Assembly (NCBI RefSeq): GCF_000017205.1
Contig: NC_009656.1
Location: 4,592,001-4,656,000 of the forward strand
DNA length: 64,000 nucleotides
Source: Pseudomonas paraeruginosa PA7
GTDB taxonomy: Bacteria > Pseudomonadota > Gammaproteobacteria > Pseudomonadales > Pseudomonadaceae
Direction: 5' to 3'
Shown: positions 39,371-47,391 of the stretch, piece after piece
Numbering within the stretch: the stretch's first letter is position 1
How the letters are laid out: each line of letters opens with the position of its first letter
Notes under the pieces: model-generated
What the model was told of the DNA's origin: nothing
Seen by the model: only the letters and a program-made list of their open reading frames with translations
Database searches by the model: none
Position numbers and translations under genes: made by a program

Positions 39371-40116
39371 TGGCTGAAGTCACTCAACGTGCAGAGCAGC
39401 AACAAGAGAGCCAGAAGACCCTTGTCGGCACCATCATCAGTACGCCCTTCCAATTTCTCGGCGTGATGTTCGGTTCGCTGGTCGGCGCAATCATCGTGGA
39501 GTGGGTTTGCCTGTATTTCTTCTGGCCTGACGCGGGCTGGAAGCATGCCCAGGCCATGTTCGAGTACGAACTCAGTTGGCTGTCGCAGGGGCTGCTACAC
39601 AGCGTCGTCGTGCAGGAGCCAGGTCGAACCGCCACCTGGCTGGCCCAGTTGGCCTATGACTGGTTGTTCGTGAAGACCGGGATAGTCGACTGGATGACCA
39701 ACATGACCACCATCGCGCAGGCAGGGCCACGGAGCCCTCTGGACGTTCGCTATCTCACCGCCCAGGGTGTCTCCACGCTGCAGAACTACGGCCTGGCCGC
39801 GCTGTACACGGTGCTGACATTCGTCGTGCGCCTGGTGATTCTGGTCATGACGATCCCGTTGTTCCTGATGGCCGCGTTCACCGGCCTGGTGGACGGCCTG
39901 GTGCGCCGGGACCTGCGCAAGTTCGGCGCCGGCCGGGAGTCCAGCTACCTCTACCACAAGGCGCGCGGCAGCATCATTCCGCTAGCGGTCGTCCCTTGGA
40001 CCCTCTACCTGGCGATCCCCATCAGCATCAACCCCTTGCTCATCCTGCTGCCCTGCGCCGCGCTGCTCGGCGTAGCGGTGTGCATCACAGCATCCACCTT
40101 CAAGAAATACCTCTAG
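39370..40116 (+). CDS. TIGR03747-family ICE membrane protein
   Basis: The 248-residue protein has about four hydrophobic segments (FLGVMFGSLVGAIIVEWVCL near 30-50, VRLVILVMTIPLFLMAAFTG near 155-175 and two at the C-terminus). It is an inner-membrane partner of TraD in ICEs of this group, where TIGR03747 follows traD directly, as here. Start and preceding stop overlap (TGATGG). Confidence 0.82.
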   Translation: MAEVTQRAEQQQESQKTLVGTIISTPFQFLGVMFGSLVGAIIVEWVCLYFFWPDAGWKHAQAMFEYELSWLSQGLLHSVVVQEPGRTATWLAQLAYDWLFVKTGIVDWMTNMTTIAQAGPRSPLDVRYLTAQGVSTLQNYGLAALYTVLTFVVRLVILVMTIPLFLMAAFTGLVDGLVRRDLRKFGAGRESSYLYHKARGSIIPLAVVPWTLYLAIPISINPLLILLPCAALLGVAVCITASTFKKYL

Positions 40117-40133
40117 TCCTCGAGGAGACGCTC

Positions 40134-40625
40134 ATGGCCCTACCGCTGAAACACCTCTTGCCTTCGCGCGACACGGCTCTACACGCCAGTTGGATCACGC
40201 TGACTGTCCTTGTACTGCTGCTTTCAGCGGCTGTACTCATGACGATGGGCAGGCTCAAGGAGGCCGGCACGTATTGGCAAGTTCTCGTTGAAGTCGCCCT
40301 GGTATTGCTGTCAGTCCAATGGTTGCTCACCGCAGCCTGGGTTCGAGTTGGTACTCGTCGTGGTCCATGGACCAGACAGGCCGTTTTAACTCCGCTCGCC
40401 TGGCTCAGCGTGACCTCGGTTCTATACGTCTATGCCGTGGCACAGGTGATAAATCGGTTGATTCCAACAATGGAGACGATAGTCCCCCACGCTACTACAG
40501 GGGCCGCCGAGGGTGCGGCATTTCTCACGCTATGTGCCGGATTTTCACTATGCCTGGCGACTATGACAATGGTCATTACGCACCTTTGCTACCTGTGTAT
40601 TCGTCACCGGCGCACTATCGGTTGA
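40134..40625 (+). CDS. unknown 163-residue membrane protein
   Basis: The protein has four hydrophobic segments, spaced about 25 to 40 residues apart (for example LTVLVLLLSAAVLMTMG and EVALVLLSVQWLLTAAW), suggesting an integral inner-membrane protein. It follows TIGR03747 by 18 bases behind GAGGAG but is not part of the usual transfer gene set as I know it; it may be accessory, for example immunity or exclusion. The second half is less GC-rich than the operon. Confidence 0.6.
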   Translation: MALPLKHLLPSRDTALHASWITLTVLVLLLSAAVLMTMGRLKEAGTYWQVLVEVALVLLSVQWLLTAAWVRVGTRRGPWTRQAVLTPLAWLSVTSVLYVYAVAQVINRLIPTMETIVPHATTGAAEGAAFLTLCAGFSLCLATMTMVITHLCYLCIRHRRTIG

Positions 40626-40865
40626 GCACCTCGAACCAGTGAATCAACCAAGGCACAGCATGTGATCTCAACTCGCTAGATGAGAACCACGCGACAGCAA
40701 AAAGCAGAATCAAAAAGATCAACGCAAATCGCCAAATTTTCATTTCGATGCCTTCAGGGAGACGAACGACAAATGATGCCATGCCCTGACTAGCTCCACA
40801 GCCACAGCCCCCTGTTTAACCAGACACCTACCAATCTGGAAGCCCTCGTATCTCCGGAGACACCT

Positions 40866-42347
40866 ATGCAGTGGACTCACGAACAGTCACCGATCATCCA
40901 GTCGAAGGCATCGAAGATCCTGGTGCGGGCCTTCGCCGGCACTGGCAAGACGACCACCCTGGTGGGCTTTGCCAAGGCGAACCCTACCCTGAGAATCCTC
41001 TATCTCTGCTACAACAGCTCGGTGGAGAAAGCCGCGAAGGGCAAGTTTCCCCGCAACGTAGTGTGCAAGACCGCCCACAGCCTGGCTCATGCGGTGTACG
41101 GCATCCAGTACGCCCACAAGAAGACGAAGAACCTGCGTCTGACCGATATCGCCCGCGGACTCGATACCCAAGACTGGGAGTTGGTACGTGACGTGCTGGC
41201 CACGCTGAACAACTACATGGCCAGCGCCGACGCGGAACTCGGCCGACCGCACTTCCCGCGCTTCCGCGACAAGGCGTTCCTCACCAGTGCCCAGGAACGC
41301 TTCCTCAAGCAGGGCCTGGACATGGCGCGAGTAGTCTGGAGGCGCATGGTAGATCTCCAGGACACCGGCATGCTGATGCCCCATGACGGCTACCTGAAGC
41401 TGTATCAACTGAGCAAGCCCGATTTGAGCCAGCGCTTCGACTGCATGCTCCTGGACGAGGGACAGGACATCAACCCAGTGATCGCGGACATTGCCCACTG
41501 GCAGCGCATCAGAATGGCTATCGTCGGCGATCCCCACCAGCAGCTCTACCGGTTCAGAGGCGCGGAAGATGCCCTGAACAGCGACTGGATGGTCGGCGCC
41601 GAGGAGCACTACCTGACCCAGAGCTGGCGGTTCGGCCCCGCGATTGCGCACGTGGCCAACATCATCCTCTCCTACAAGGGCGAGACACGGAAACTTCAAG
41701 GATTGGGCCCGCAGACGCTGGTGAAAAAGTCCCTCCCGGCGGACCTTCCTCACCGCACTTTCATTCACCGCACCGTTATCGGCGTCATCGAGAATGCCCT
41801 GCAGCTGGTCCGCAATCATCCGGAGCCCAAATTCCACTGGGTAGGCGGTATCGACAGTTACTCGCTGCGCGACCTGGAGGATCTGTACGCATTCAGCCGA
41901 GGCCTACGCCAAAACGTCCAGAACAAGAAACTGCTCCGTGACTACCGCGACTACACCCAGTACGTGGAGATCGCCGAGATCAGCCAGGACGGTGAGATGC
42001 TTCGCTCGATCAAGATCATATCGACCTACCCTGATCTGCCTGCGCGGATCCTTGAGCTTCGCTCACTGACCCTTGACGATGAGCTGGACGCAACAATCAC
42101 CCTGACCACCGCACACAAGGCCAAGGGGCTGGAATGGGATTTCGTTTGCCTGTACGACGACTTCAACGCGGACCCGCTGTCCCCCGACACCGACCCAGGC
42201 AAGCGCGACGATGAGTTGAACCTGATCTACGTCGCAGTGACCCGAGCGATGAAGATCCTCGCCATCAACAGCTTGGTGCTGTCGATCATGCAGCGGTACG
42301 TGGACGACAGACAACTGAAGGAGCAGATAGCTATCTGTAAAAAATGA
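40866..42347 (+). CDS. UvrD/Rep-like superfamily I helicase
   Basis: The 493-residue protein has motif I AFAGTGKTTT (Lys28), motif II LLDEGQD (Asp197-Glu198), motif III GDPHQQLYRFRG, motif V TTAHKAKGLEWDFV and motif VI NLIYVAVTRAM. It is a compact UvrD/Rep-type 3'-5' helicase, somewhat like Fbh1, without nuclease domain. It is a stand-alone gene behind GGAG, separated by 240 bases from the transfer operon, so it is probably cargo or a DNA-processing accessory. Recombination control or plasmid conflict are possible roles. Confidence 0.85.
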   Translation: MQWTHEQSPIIQSKASKILVRAFAGTGKTTTLVGFAKANPTLRILYLCYNSSVEKAAKGKFPRNVVCKTAHSLAHAVYGIQYAHKKTKNLRLTDIARGLDTQDWELVRDVLATLNNYMASADAELGRPHFPRFRDKAFLTSAQERFLKQGLDMARVVWRRMVDLQDTGMLMPHDGYLKLYQLSKPDLSQRFDCMLLDEGQDINPVIADIAHWQRIRMAIVGDPHQQLYRFRGAEDALNSDWMVGAEEHYLTQSWRFGPAIAHVANIILSYKGETRKLQGLGPQTLVKKSLPADLPHRTFIHRTVIGVIENALQLVRNHPEPKFHWVGGIDSYSLRDLEDLYAFSRGLRQNVQNKKLLRDYRDYTQYVEIAEISQDGEMLRSIKIISTYPDLPARILELRSLTLDDELDATITLTTAHKAKGLEWDFVCLYDDFNADPLSPDTDPGKRDDELNLIYVAVTRAMKILAINSLVLSIMQRYVDDRQLKEQIAICKK

Positions 42348-42477
42348 CTCAAAAAATGATATTGGTCACAGCGAATGCCTGATATTGACATAAGGCAAAG
42401 AGATTTGTAACCAACTCATTCAGCCTAGGAAGTACTCACACCAAGACTTTAACGTTAGGTCACAGCGGAGCATTGAG

Positions 42478-43587
42478 ATGAAACTTATCCTTGATTTCGA
42501 CGGACGCCTTCTAAATCCAAGCAACATGCTAGAGGCCCTATCAAAAGCAGGAAAGAATACAAGCATCAGCATAAGCAACGCGCAAGCACTAAATATAGAC
42601 ACTCTTCTCAAGGCAACAACCGCTGCAGAAAACACAAAAAACCTCTCAACAACTTTCAACGGCGCAGAGCTGACTGCTAACAACCTTCAGCAAGTCATAA
42701 ACTCAGCAGGATCACTAACCAGAGTATCCACAATAGCCGCACAAGCCATCAATATAAACACACTTCTTTCCGCAATATCTACAGCAGGCAACTCAAAGAG
42801 TTTTAGCGCAGAATTCAATGGAGCCCAACTCAGCAGCGACAACCTACTTAGAGCAGTAAATGCGGCAGGAACAAACACTAGCATAAGCGTCAACACCGCA
42901 CAAGCGGCAAATATAACCGCCCTTCTTCAGACTATTCATGCAGCAGGTAACACAAAAACATTCAGCGCAGAGTTCAACGGCGCTCAACTTACTTCAAACA
43001 ACATTCAACAAGCTTTAGACGCCGCAGGAACCCGAACATCCATTAGCGTCAACACTGCTCAGGCGGTTAATATAAGCACCCTGCTAGCCCTCATCAATTC
43101 TGCCAAAGACACGAAAAAATTTAGCGCCGACTTCAATGGTGCACAACTAACAGCAGACAACCTTCAGCAAGCGATCAGCGCTGCGGCCTCGGGAACCAGT
43201 ATCAGCGTCAACACCGCTCAAGCGGCGAATATATCCACCCTTTTACAGGCCATCAACATCGCGGGCAACACTAAAAGATTCAGCGCCAACTTTAATGGTG
43301 CCCAACTCACTTCAAACAACATCCAGCAGGCGCTCCGAGCGGCAGGATCAAACACATCAATCAGCATGAACTCCGCACAATCCGCCAACCAAAGCACTCT
43401 ACTTGAACTTCTAGACATAGCAAGTTCCAGCAAGCAATTCCAAGCCAATTACAACGGCGGCATGTCTAATCCGAGCAACCTACAACAGATAGTTTCTCGT
43501 GCAGGCGCTAGTACAACCGTGTTTATTTCCGACGCACAAGGCCTACCAATCGCAAATATCCTTACCCTTATATCATCTGCCGGATGA
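42478..43587 (+). CDS. all-repeat protein, 14 alternating 27/26-residue units
   Basis: After Met1 the 369 residues divide without remainder into alternating 27- and 26-residue units (7 pairs, period 53; the last unit is 23). Type a units read FSAxFNGAQLTxxNLQQALxAAGxxT, type b units SISVNTAQAANISTLLxAIxxAGNTK, where x varies. Each looks like one strand plus one helix, so the protein may be an LRR-like alpha-beta solenoid with two alternating faces. There is no signal peptide or membrane segment. The gene is clearly AT-richer than its neighbours and stands alone, so it is recent cargo. Function is unknown; such surfaces bind proteins. Confidence 0.85.
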   Translation: MKLILDFDGRLLNPSNMLEALSKAGKNTSISISNAQALNIDTLLKATTAAENTKNLSTTFNGAELTANNLQQVINSAGSLTRVSTIAAQAININTLLSAISTAGNSKSFSAEFNGAQLSSDNLLRAVNAAGTNTSISVNTAQAANITALLQTIHAAGNTKTFSAEFNGAQLTSNNIQQALDAAGTRTSISVNTAQAVNISTLLALINSAKDTKKFSADFNGAQLTADNLQQAISAAASGTSISVNTAQAANISTLLQAINIAGNTKRFSANFNGAQLTSNNIQQALRAAGSNTSISMNSAQSANQSTLLELLDIASSSKQFQANYNGGMSNPSNLQQIVSRAGASTTVFISDAQGLPIANILTLISSAG

Positions 43588-43631
43588 GACTTATAGCCGT
43601 GGATGAAAAACACACCATCCACGGCTATACC

Positions 43632-43943
43632 CTAGTCCATACTGCCTTTTATCTGAACTAGCCTTCCATCGACAAACCTAAGCTTCTGGTACCAACCATT
43701 CCTTGGTCCGTATACCCAGTTTTCGACAGTAGCAGCCCCCCGCACTATATAGCCACTACCATCCACTGCGGGCCCTTCAACTTTACGGCTATCAGGGTTG
43801 CCGCACTTCCTAAGCACATCATCAATCAAGTCACCCTCACTAACAATTGCCGACCCGCATCGTAATGTAGCGGCAGCCACCCCATAACTGTCCAACATAG
43901 CAGCCATGGCTAGCAAAACTCCAATAGAGATGTTTCTAAGCAT
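43632..43943 (-). CDS. DUF2845 secreted protein
   Basis: The 103-residue protein has a signal peptide (about 1-24) and the DUF2845 pattern TLRCGSAIVSEGDLIDDVLRKCGNP, followed by ENWVYGPRNGWYQKLRFVDG. The two Cys residues probably form a disulphide. DUF2845 proteins are periplasmic with SmpA/OmlA-like fold; function is unknown. It lies on the reverse strand within the cargo block between the conjugation operons. Confidence 0.75.
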   Translation of the reverse strand: MLRNISIGVLLAMAAMLDSYGVAAATLRCGSAIVSEGDLIDDVLRKCGNPDSRKVEGPAVDGSGYIVRGAATVENWVYGPRNGWYQKLRFVDGRLVQIKGSMD

Positions 43944-44115
43944 CAGCCGTCTCCCTTAGAAATATATATGAAATATACACCCAGACGTCCATACGTGTCT
44001 CTAAACCCGCCAACCACCAGAAATTCACTGGTGCTAGGCCTAGTATTTTCGGTTGAGGCCCTCCTCCTGCTCTTGAAACCGTGCGGTTCGACCCGAACCG
44101 CTCCAGGAGCACGTC

Positions 44116-44415
44116 ATGAAGCAGACCTTCGAATACCATGTCGAGAACATCGATATTCCCTACAAAACTCTCACCAAGGGCGTCGCGATGTTCAAACACA
44201 AAGAAGAGACCTTGGAACCCGACGACCACGCCTTGCTCAACCCTCTGCGCTGGGCCGAGGTCGTGCGTCTGGGCCGGGAAGGCTGGGAGCTGGTGAGCGT
44301 TCAGCCACTCATGCGGGGCGTAACCGAGATCGGCAATCAAAACGCCCAGGGCTGGGCCTGGGGCATCGCTCTGCCCGTCAGCTACCTGCTGTTTTTCAAG
44401 CGCGCAACCTCATAA
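44116..44415 (+). CDS. unknown 99-residue protein, DUF4177-like
   Basis: The protein contains LGREGWELVSVQPLMRG, a GWELVSV pattern typical of small DUF4177-like domains, and ends in a hydrophobic strand (ALPVSYLLFFKRAT). Upstream, GCGGTTCG/CGAACCGC forms a strong hairpin, followed by CAGGAG before ATG 44116. Its 3' end abuts transfer-operon element D. Confidence 0.6.
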   Translation: MKQTFEYHVENIDIPYKTLTKGVAMFKHKEETLEPDDHALLNPLRWAEVVRLGREGWELVSVQPLMRGVTEIGNQNAQGWAWGIALPVSYLLFFKRATS

Positions 44416-44455
44416 AAAAATACCCCGGACCCGCGCCGAGTATTTCTTGCGGAAT
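44414..44455 (+). promoter_or_regulatory. transfer-operon element, copy D
   Basis: A run of A ending in AAAT, 16 bases, then GAGTATTTCTTGCGG; GAG is at 44438, 71 bases before the GTG start at 44509. A hairpin (ATCAGGGcGATC / GATCgcaCCCTGAT, about 44459-44492) follows. Same layout as copies B and C. Probable promoter or activator site of the second conjugation operon. Confidence 0.72.
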
Positions 44456-44508
44456 GGAATCAGGGCGATCGGCAAGCTGATCGCACCCTGATCTGCAAGA
44501 GATTCGCC

Positions 44509-44847
44509 GTGAACACTCCACATCAACCCCTTCGCCGAACCTGCCTGGCCGTATTGGCCTGCGGTGCGCTGGTCGCACAGGGAGCCTTCGCAGCGAGCGC
44601 CTCCGAGCAGGCGAACCTGGCGGTGATGATCCGGCAGCTCAATGCCCTTGAGGACACCGCCCGCCGCAGTGCCCAGGGCGCCGATGAGCCCGGACAGCGC
44701 TTCTACTTCGACTACTCGCGCCTGGCCGCTGACCTGCAGCGCATCCGCCAAGGCCTGCAGGACTACATGACCCCCAGCCGCGCCCAACCGCGTGACCCTT
44801 CAGACCTATCTGGGAATTACACCCTGCGCGGAGGGCCGATGCCGTGA
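44509..44847 (+). CDS. RAQPRD-family ICE protein
   Basis: The 112-residue protein has a signal peptide (about 1-27) and a C-terminal SRAQPRDPSDLSGNY that carries the RAQPRD signature of TIGR01690, a family found only on this ICE type. It starts at GTG 44509 behind AAGAG and opens the operon that runs to VirB4. It is probably periplasmic; its role in transfer is unknown. Overlaps the next gene by 4 bases. Confidence 0.88.
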   Translation: MNTPHQPLRRTCLAVLACGALVAQGAFAASASEQANLAVMIRQLNALEDTARRSAQGADEPGQRFYFDYSRLAADLQRIRQGLQDYMTPSRAQPRDPSDLSGNYTLRGGPMP

Positions 44848-45083
44848 GCATGAGCGGAGCCCAGACATCAGCGTTCCAGGCCGCCGCTGGCTTTCCTCCA
44901 TCGGCCGGCGAGGGGCTGTTCATTGGAGCAGCGATGACCTTCCTTCTGCTGTGGTCCGCCTGGGCGATGTACAGCACCTGGCGCGGCTGGGCCACCAACA
45001 ACCTCGACAGCGCCACTGCCGGCGCTTCCGCGATACGGATCTTGGTCCTCCTCGGCATCACCTCCTTCATCCTCCTCAGCTGA
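44844..45083 (+). CDS. TIGR03758-family ICE membrane protein
   Basis: The 79-residue protein has two membrane segments (IGAAMTFLLLWSAWAMYSTW and IRILVLLGITSFILLS). It matches the small TIGR03758 inner-membrane protein next to RAQPRD in this ICE group, possibly VirB2/TraA-like in position. GTG 44844 overlaps the previous stop; ATG 44850 is an alternative. Confidence 0.8.
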   Translation: MSMSGAQTSAFQAAAGFPPSAGEGLFIGAAMTFLLLWSAWAMYSTWRGWATNNLDSATAGASAIRILVLLGITSFILLS

Positions 45084-45100
45084 CCCATACGGAGACACTC

Positions 45101-45457
45101 ATGCTGAAATTCACCCTCCAGAAACTGTCCACCCTCTGCCGGCGCCTGGCAGCCATCTCTTTGGCATTCCCAGGTGTCGCCTTGGCTGCACTCCCCAAAC
45201 CCGAGGCACCTACCCGTGGGGAGGGCTCGGGGATCATGCAAACCATCCAGAACTTCGGCTATGACGGAGCAATGCTCCTCGCGCTACTCATCTGCGTGGC
45301 TGTCTTTCTGGGAGTCTCCTGGCATACCTACGGCACCTATCACGCCATCCATGATGGGAAGAAGAAGTGGTCGGATCTCGGGGCAGGCGTGGCCGTAGGC
45401 ATCGGCCTGCTGATCTTGATCATTTATCTCGTCACCAAAGCCACCACCATCATGTAA
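45101..45457 (+). CDS. TIGR03745-family ICE membrane protein
   Basis: The 118-residue protein has a signal-like N-terminus (about 1-30, ending VALAA) and two further membrane segments (AMLLALLICVAVFLGVSW and AVGIGLLILIIYLVTKA). Such pilin-like size and topology in the TIGR03745 family suggest an inner-membrane channel or VirB2-like component. GGAG precedes ATG 45101. Confidence 0.82.
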   Translation: MLKFTLQKLSTLCRRLAAISLAFPGVALAALPKPEAPTRGEGSGIMQTIQNFGYDGAMLLALLICVAVFLGVSWHTYGTYHAIHDGKKKWSDLGAGVAVGIGLLILIIYLVTKATTIM

Positions 45458-45467
45458 GGGCCTTCCC

Positions 45468-45854
45468 ATGCCCGAAGAACATCTGTTTCAGGATGGGACC
45501 CTCAGCTTCCTGCCGACCCGTTTGAACCGGCAACCGGTGGTCATCGGCGGCCTGACCGCAGACGAAATGTGGATCACGGTCTTCACCAGCGGAGCAGCCG
45601 GGTTCGCTCTTGGCATTCCAGCTGCCTTGGTCGTAGGTAACGCTGCCTGCATTCCACTGGGCGCGCTGCTGGTTGGCGCCCTCGGCCTGGGTATCGGCAG
45701 CCGCGTCCTGCGGCGGATGAAGCGGGGGCGGCCTGACACCTGGTTCTATCGCCAGGTGGAGCTGGCCCTCTCGCTGCGCTTTCCCGTCTTCGGCAACCGT
45801 CACCTGGTGACGCGCTCCGGCGCCTGGACCAGTCGACGCACGGAGTCCCCATGA
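45468..45854 (+). CDS. TIGR03750-family conjugative transfer protein
   Basis: The 128-residue protein has two adjacent membrane segments (TVFTSGAAGFALGIPAALVV and PLGALLVGALGLGIGS) and a basic tail. It resembles TIGR03750 (TraL/VirB3-like in position), an inner-membrane component of the transfer channel. It overlaps the next gene by 4 bases (ATGA). Confidence 0.82.
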   Translation: MPEEHLFQDGTLSFLPTRLNRQPVVIGGLTADEMWITVFTSGAAGFALGIPAALVVGNAACIPLGALLVGALGLGIGSRVLRRMKRGRPDTWFYRQVELALSLRFPVFGNRHLVTRSGAWTSRRTESP

Positions 45855-46510
45855 GTTTCAGAAAACACACCGCGCAACAGCAGGCTCACATCAACACGTT
45901 CCGGTTCATCACCGGCTTCTTGTGCATGGTCATCGTGGTGCTGGCCTACTGCGTCTGGGAAGCCCGCAAGGACCTCTGGATCCACATTCCGCCCGACTTG
46001 CGTTCAGGGAGCACCCGGTTGTGGTGGGACATTCCGCCGGAGAGTGTCTATGCATTCGGCCTCTACATCTTCCAGCAGGTACAGCGTTGGCCCAAGGACG
46101 GCGAGGTGGACTACAAGGGAAACCTGTTCCGCTACGCCGCCTACCTCACTCCCTCCTGCAAAGTCTTCCTGGAGAAAGACTTCGAGTTTCGTCGTAACGC
46201 CGGCGAGCTCAGGGGGCGCGAGCGCACCACCTCGGAAATCCCCGGTCGGGGCATTGGCGAGAGCGATGGCCGCGTGATCCAGCACTCGATCAATGACTGG
46301 ACCGTCAACCTGGACATGGACAGCACGGAGTATTACGCCGGCGAGAAGATCAAGCGGGCGCTGGCCCGCTACCCGTTGCACGTCATCCGCGCCGACGTCG
46401 ACCCGGAGACCAATCCCTTCGGCCTGCAGTGGGACTGCTACTCCGACACGCCTCAACGTATCGAACTCGAGGAGCCGGCCGCCCCCACCAAGCGGGAGGG
46501 AGGTCTATGA
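45851..46510 (+). CDS. TIGR03746-family ICE protein (TraE/VirB8-like)
   Basis: The 219-residue protein has one membrane anchor near residues 18-38 (ITGFLCMVIVVLAYCVWEA) and a periplasmic domain. This topology and the gene position between TIGR03750 and TIGR03749 fit TIGR03746, comparable to TraE or VirB8 proteins that link the channel to the inner membrane. Confidence 0.82.
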   Translation: MSFRKHTAQQQAHINTFRFITGFLCMVIVVLAYCVWEARKDLWIHIPPDLRSGSTRLWWDIPPESVYAFGLYIFQQVQRWPKDGEVDYKGNLFRYAAYLTPSCKVFLEKDFEFRRNAGELRGRERTTSEIPGRGIGESDGRVIQHSINDWTVNLDMDSTEYYAGEKIKRALARYPLHVIRADVDPETNPFGLQWDCYSDTPQRIELEEPAAPTKREGGL

Positions 46511-47391
46511 TCCGGAAGTCGACAGGCTCGCTCTTGCTAATGCTTGCCCTACCCACACTGGCCCACGCGGTGGAGATTCTGCGCTGGGAGCGCATTCCGT
46601 TGGCCATTCCATTGACGGTCGGCCAGGAACGCATTGTCTTTGTCGACAGAAACGTGCGAGTTGGCGTTCCTCGGGATCTGCAGGGCAAGCTGCGCGTCCA
46701 GAGTACCGGCGGCGCACTCTACCTGCTCGCCAACGAGCCGATTCCTCCAGCGCGCCTGCGCCTGCAGGACGCGACCAATGGCGAGCAGATGCTCATCGAT
46801 ATCGCCGCCTCCGAGGCAGCGGCCGATCAACAGCCGCGCGAGCCGGTCAGGATCGTCGCCGGCGAGCCCGTGGCTCCGCACTATGGCCAGCCCCGGGAAG
46901 CCCAGCCATCGGCAGCAGCGAAACAGACCGCGCAGGCAGAAGCACCGAAGGCCGTGCCGCGCGAAACGCCCGTCCCCGTGGTTCTGACGCGCTATGCGGC
47001 GCAGATGCTCTATGCCCCACTTCGCACGGTGGAACCGGTGGATGGAGTCGGTCAGGTGCGCGTCAAGCGACAGCTCGACCTGAATACCCTGCTCCCCAGT
47101 CTGCCCATCACGGCTACCGCCTTGGGCGCCTGGCGGCTGGACGACTACTACGTCACGGCGGTGAAGCTGCAGAACGCCAGCGCCCAGCACCTGGCCCTGG
47201 ATCCCAGGGACCTGATGGGCAATTTCATCGCCGCAACCTTCCAGCACCCGTACTTGGGACCCCGGGGCGACGCTTCCGACACCACCACCGTGTATCTGGT
47301 GACGCGCGGCCGCGGCCTTGCCGACGCGCTCCTGCCCTCCGCCATCAGCCAGATCGATCCCAAAGGAGGCCGTCGTGGCGCTGACCGGTAA
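46507..47391 (+). CDS. TIGR03749-family ICE protein (TraK-like)
   Basis: The 294-residue protein has a signal peptide (about 1-22, ending AHA-V) followed by EILRWERIPLAIPLTVGQER, the start typical of TIGR03749, then a beta-rich domain, an Ala/Gln/Pro-rich linker (about 115-155) and a second domain. By position it corresponds to TraK/VirB9-like outer-membrane core proteins. It overlaps the next gene by 17 bases. Confidence 0.82.
   Translation: MIRKSTGSLLLMLALPTLAHAVEILRWERIPLAIPLTVGQERIVFVDRNVRVGVPRDLQGKLRVQSTGGALYLLANEPIPPARLRLQDATNGEQMLIDIAASEAAADQQPREPVRIVAGEPVAPHYGQPREAQPSAAAKQTAQAEAPKAVPRETPVPVVLTRYAAQMLYAPLRTVEPVDGVGQVRVKRQLDLNTLLPSLPITATALGAWRLDDYYVTAVKLQNASAQHLALDPRDLMGNFIAATFQHPYLGPRGDASDTTTVYLVTRGRGLADALLPSAISQIDPKGGRRGADR

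Noticed and set aside
40626..40865. Another copy of the transfer-operon element before the UvrD-like helicase.
   Set aside because: Neither the AAAT-16-GAGTATTT spacing nor the core is present; the gene seems to have its own promoter.
42478..43587. CRISPR array or plain DNA satellite at the 159-base repeats.
   Set aside because: The repeats keep an open reading frame over their whole length with conservative codon changes, and there are no short repeat-spacer units; this is a repeat protein gene.
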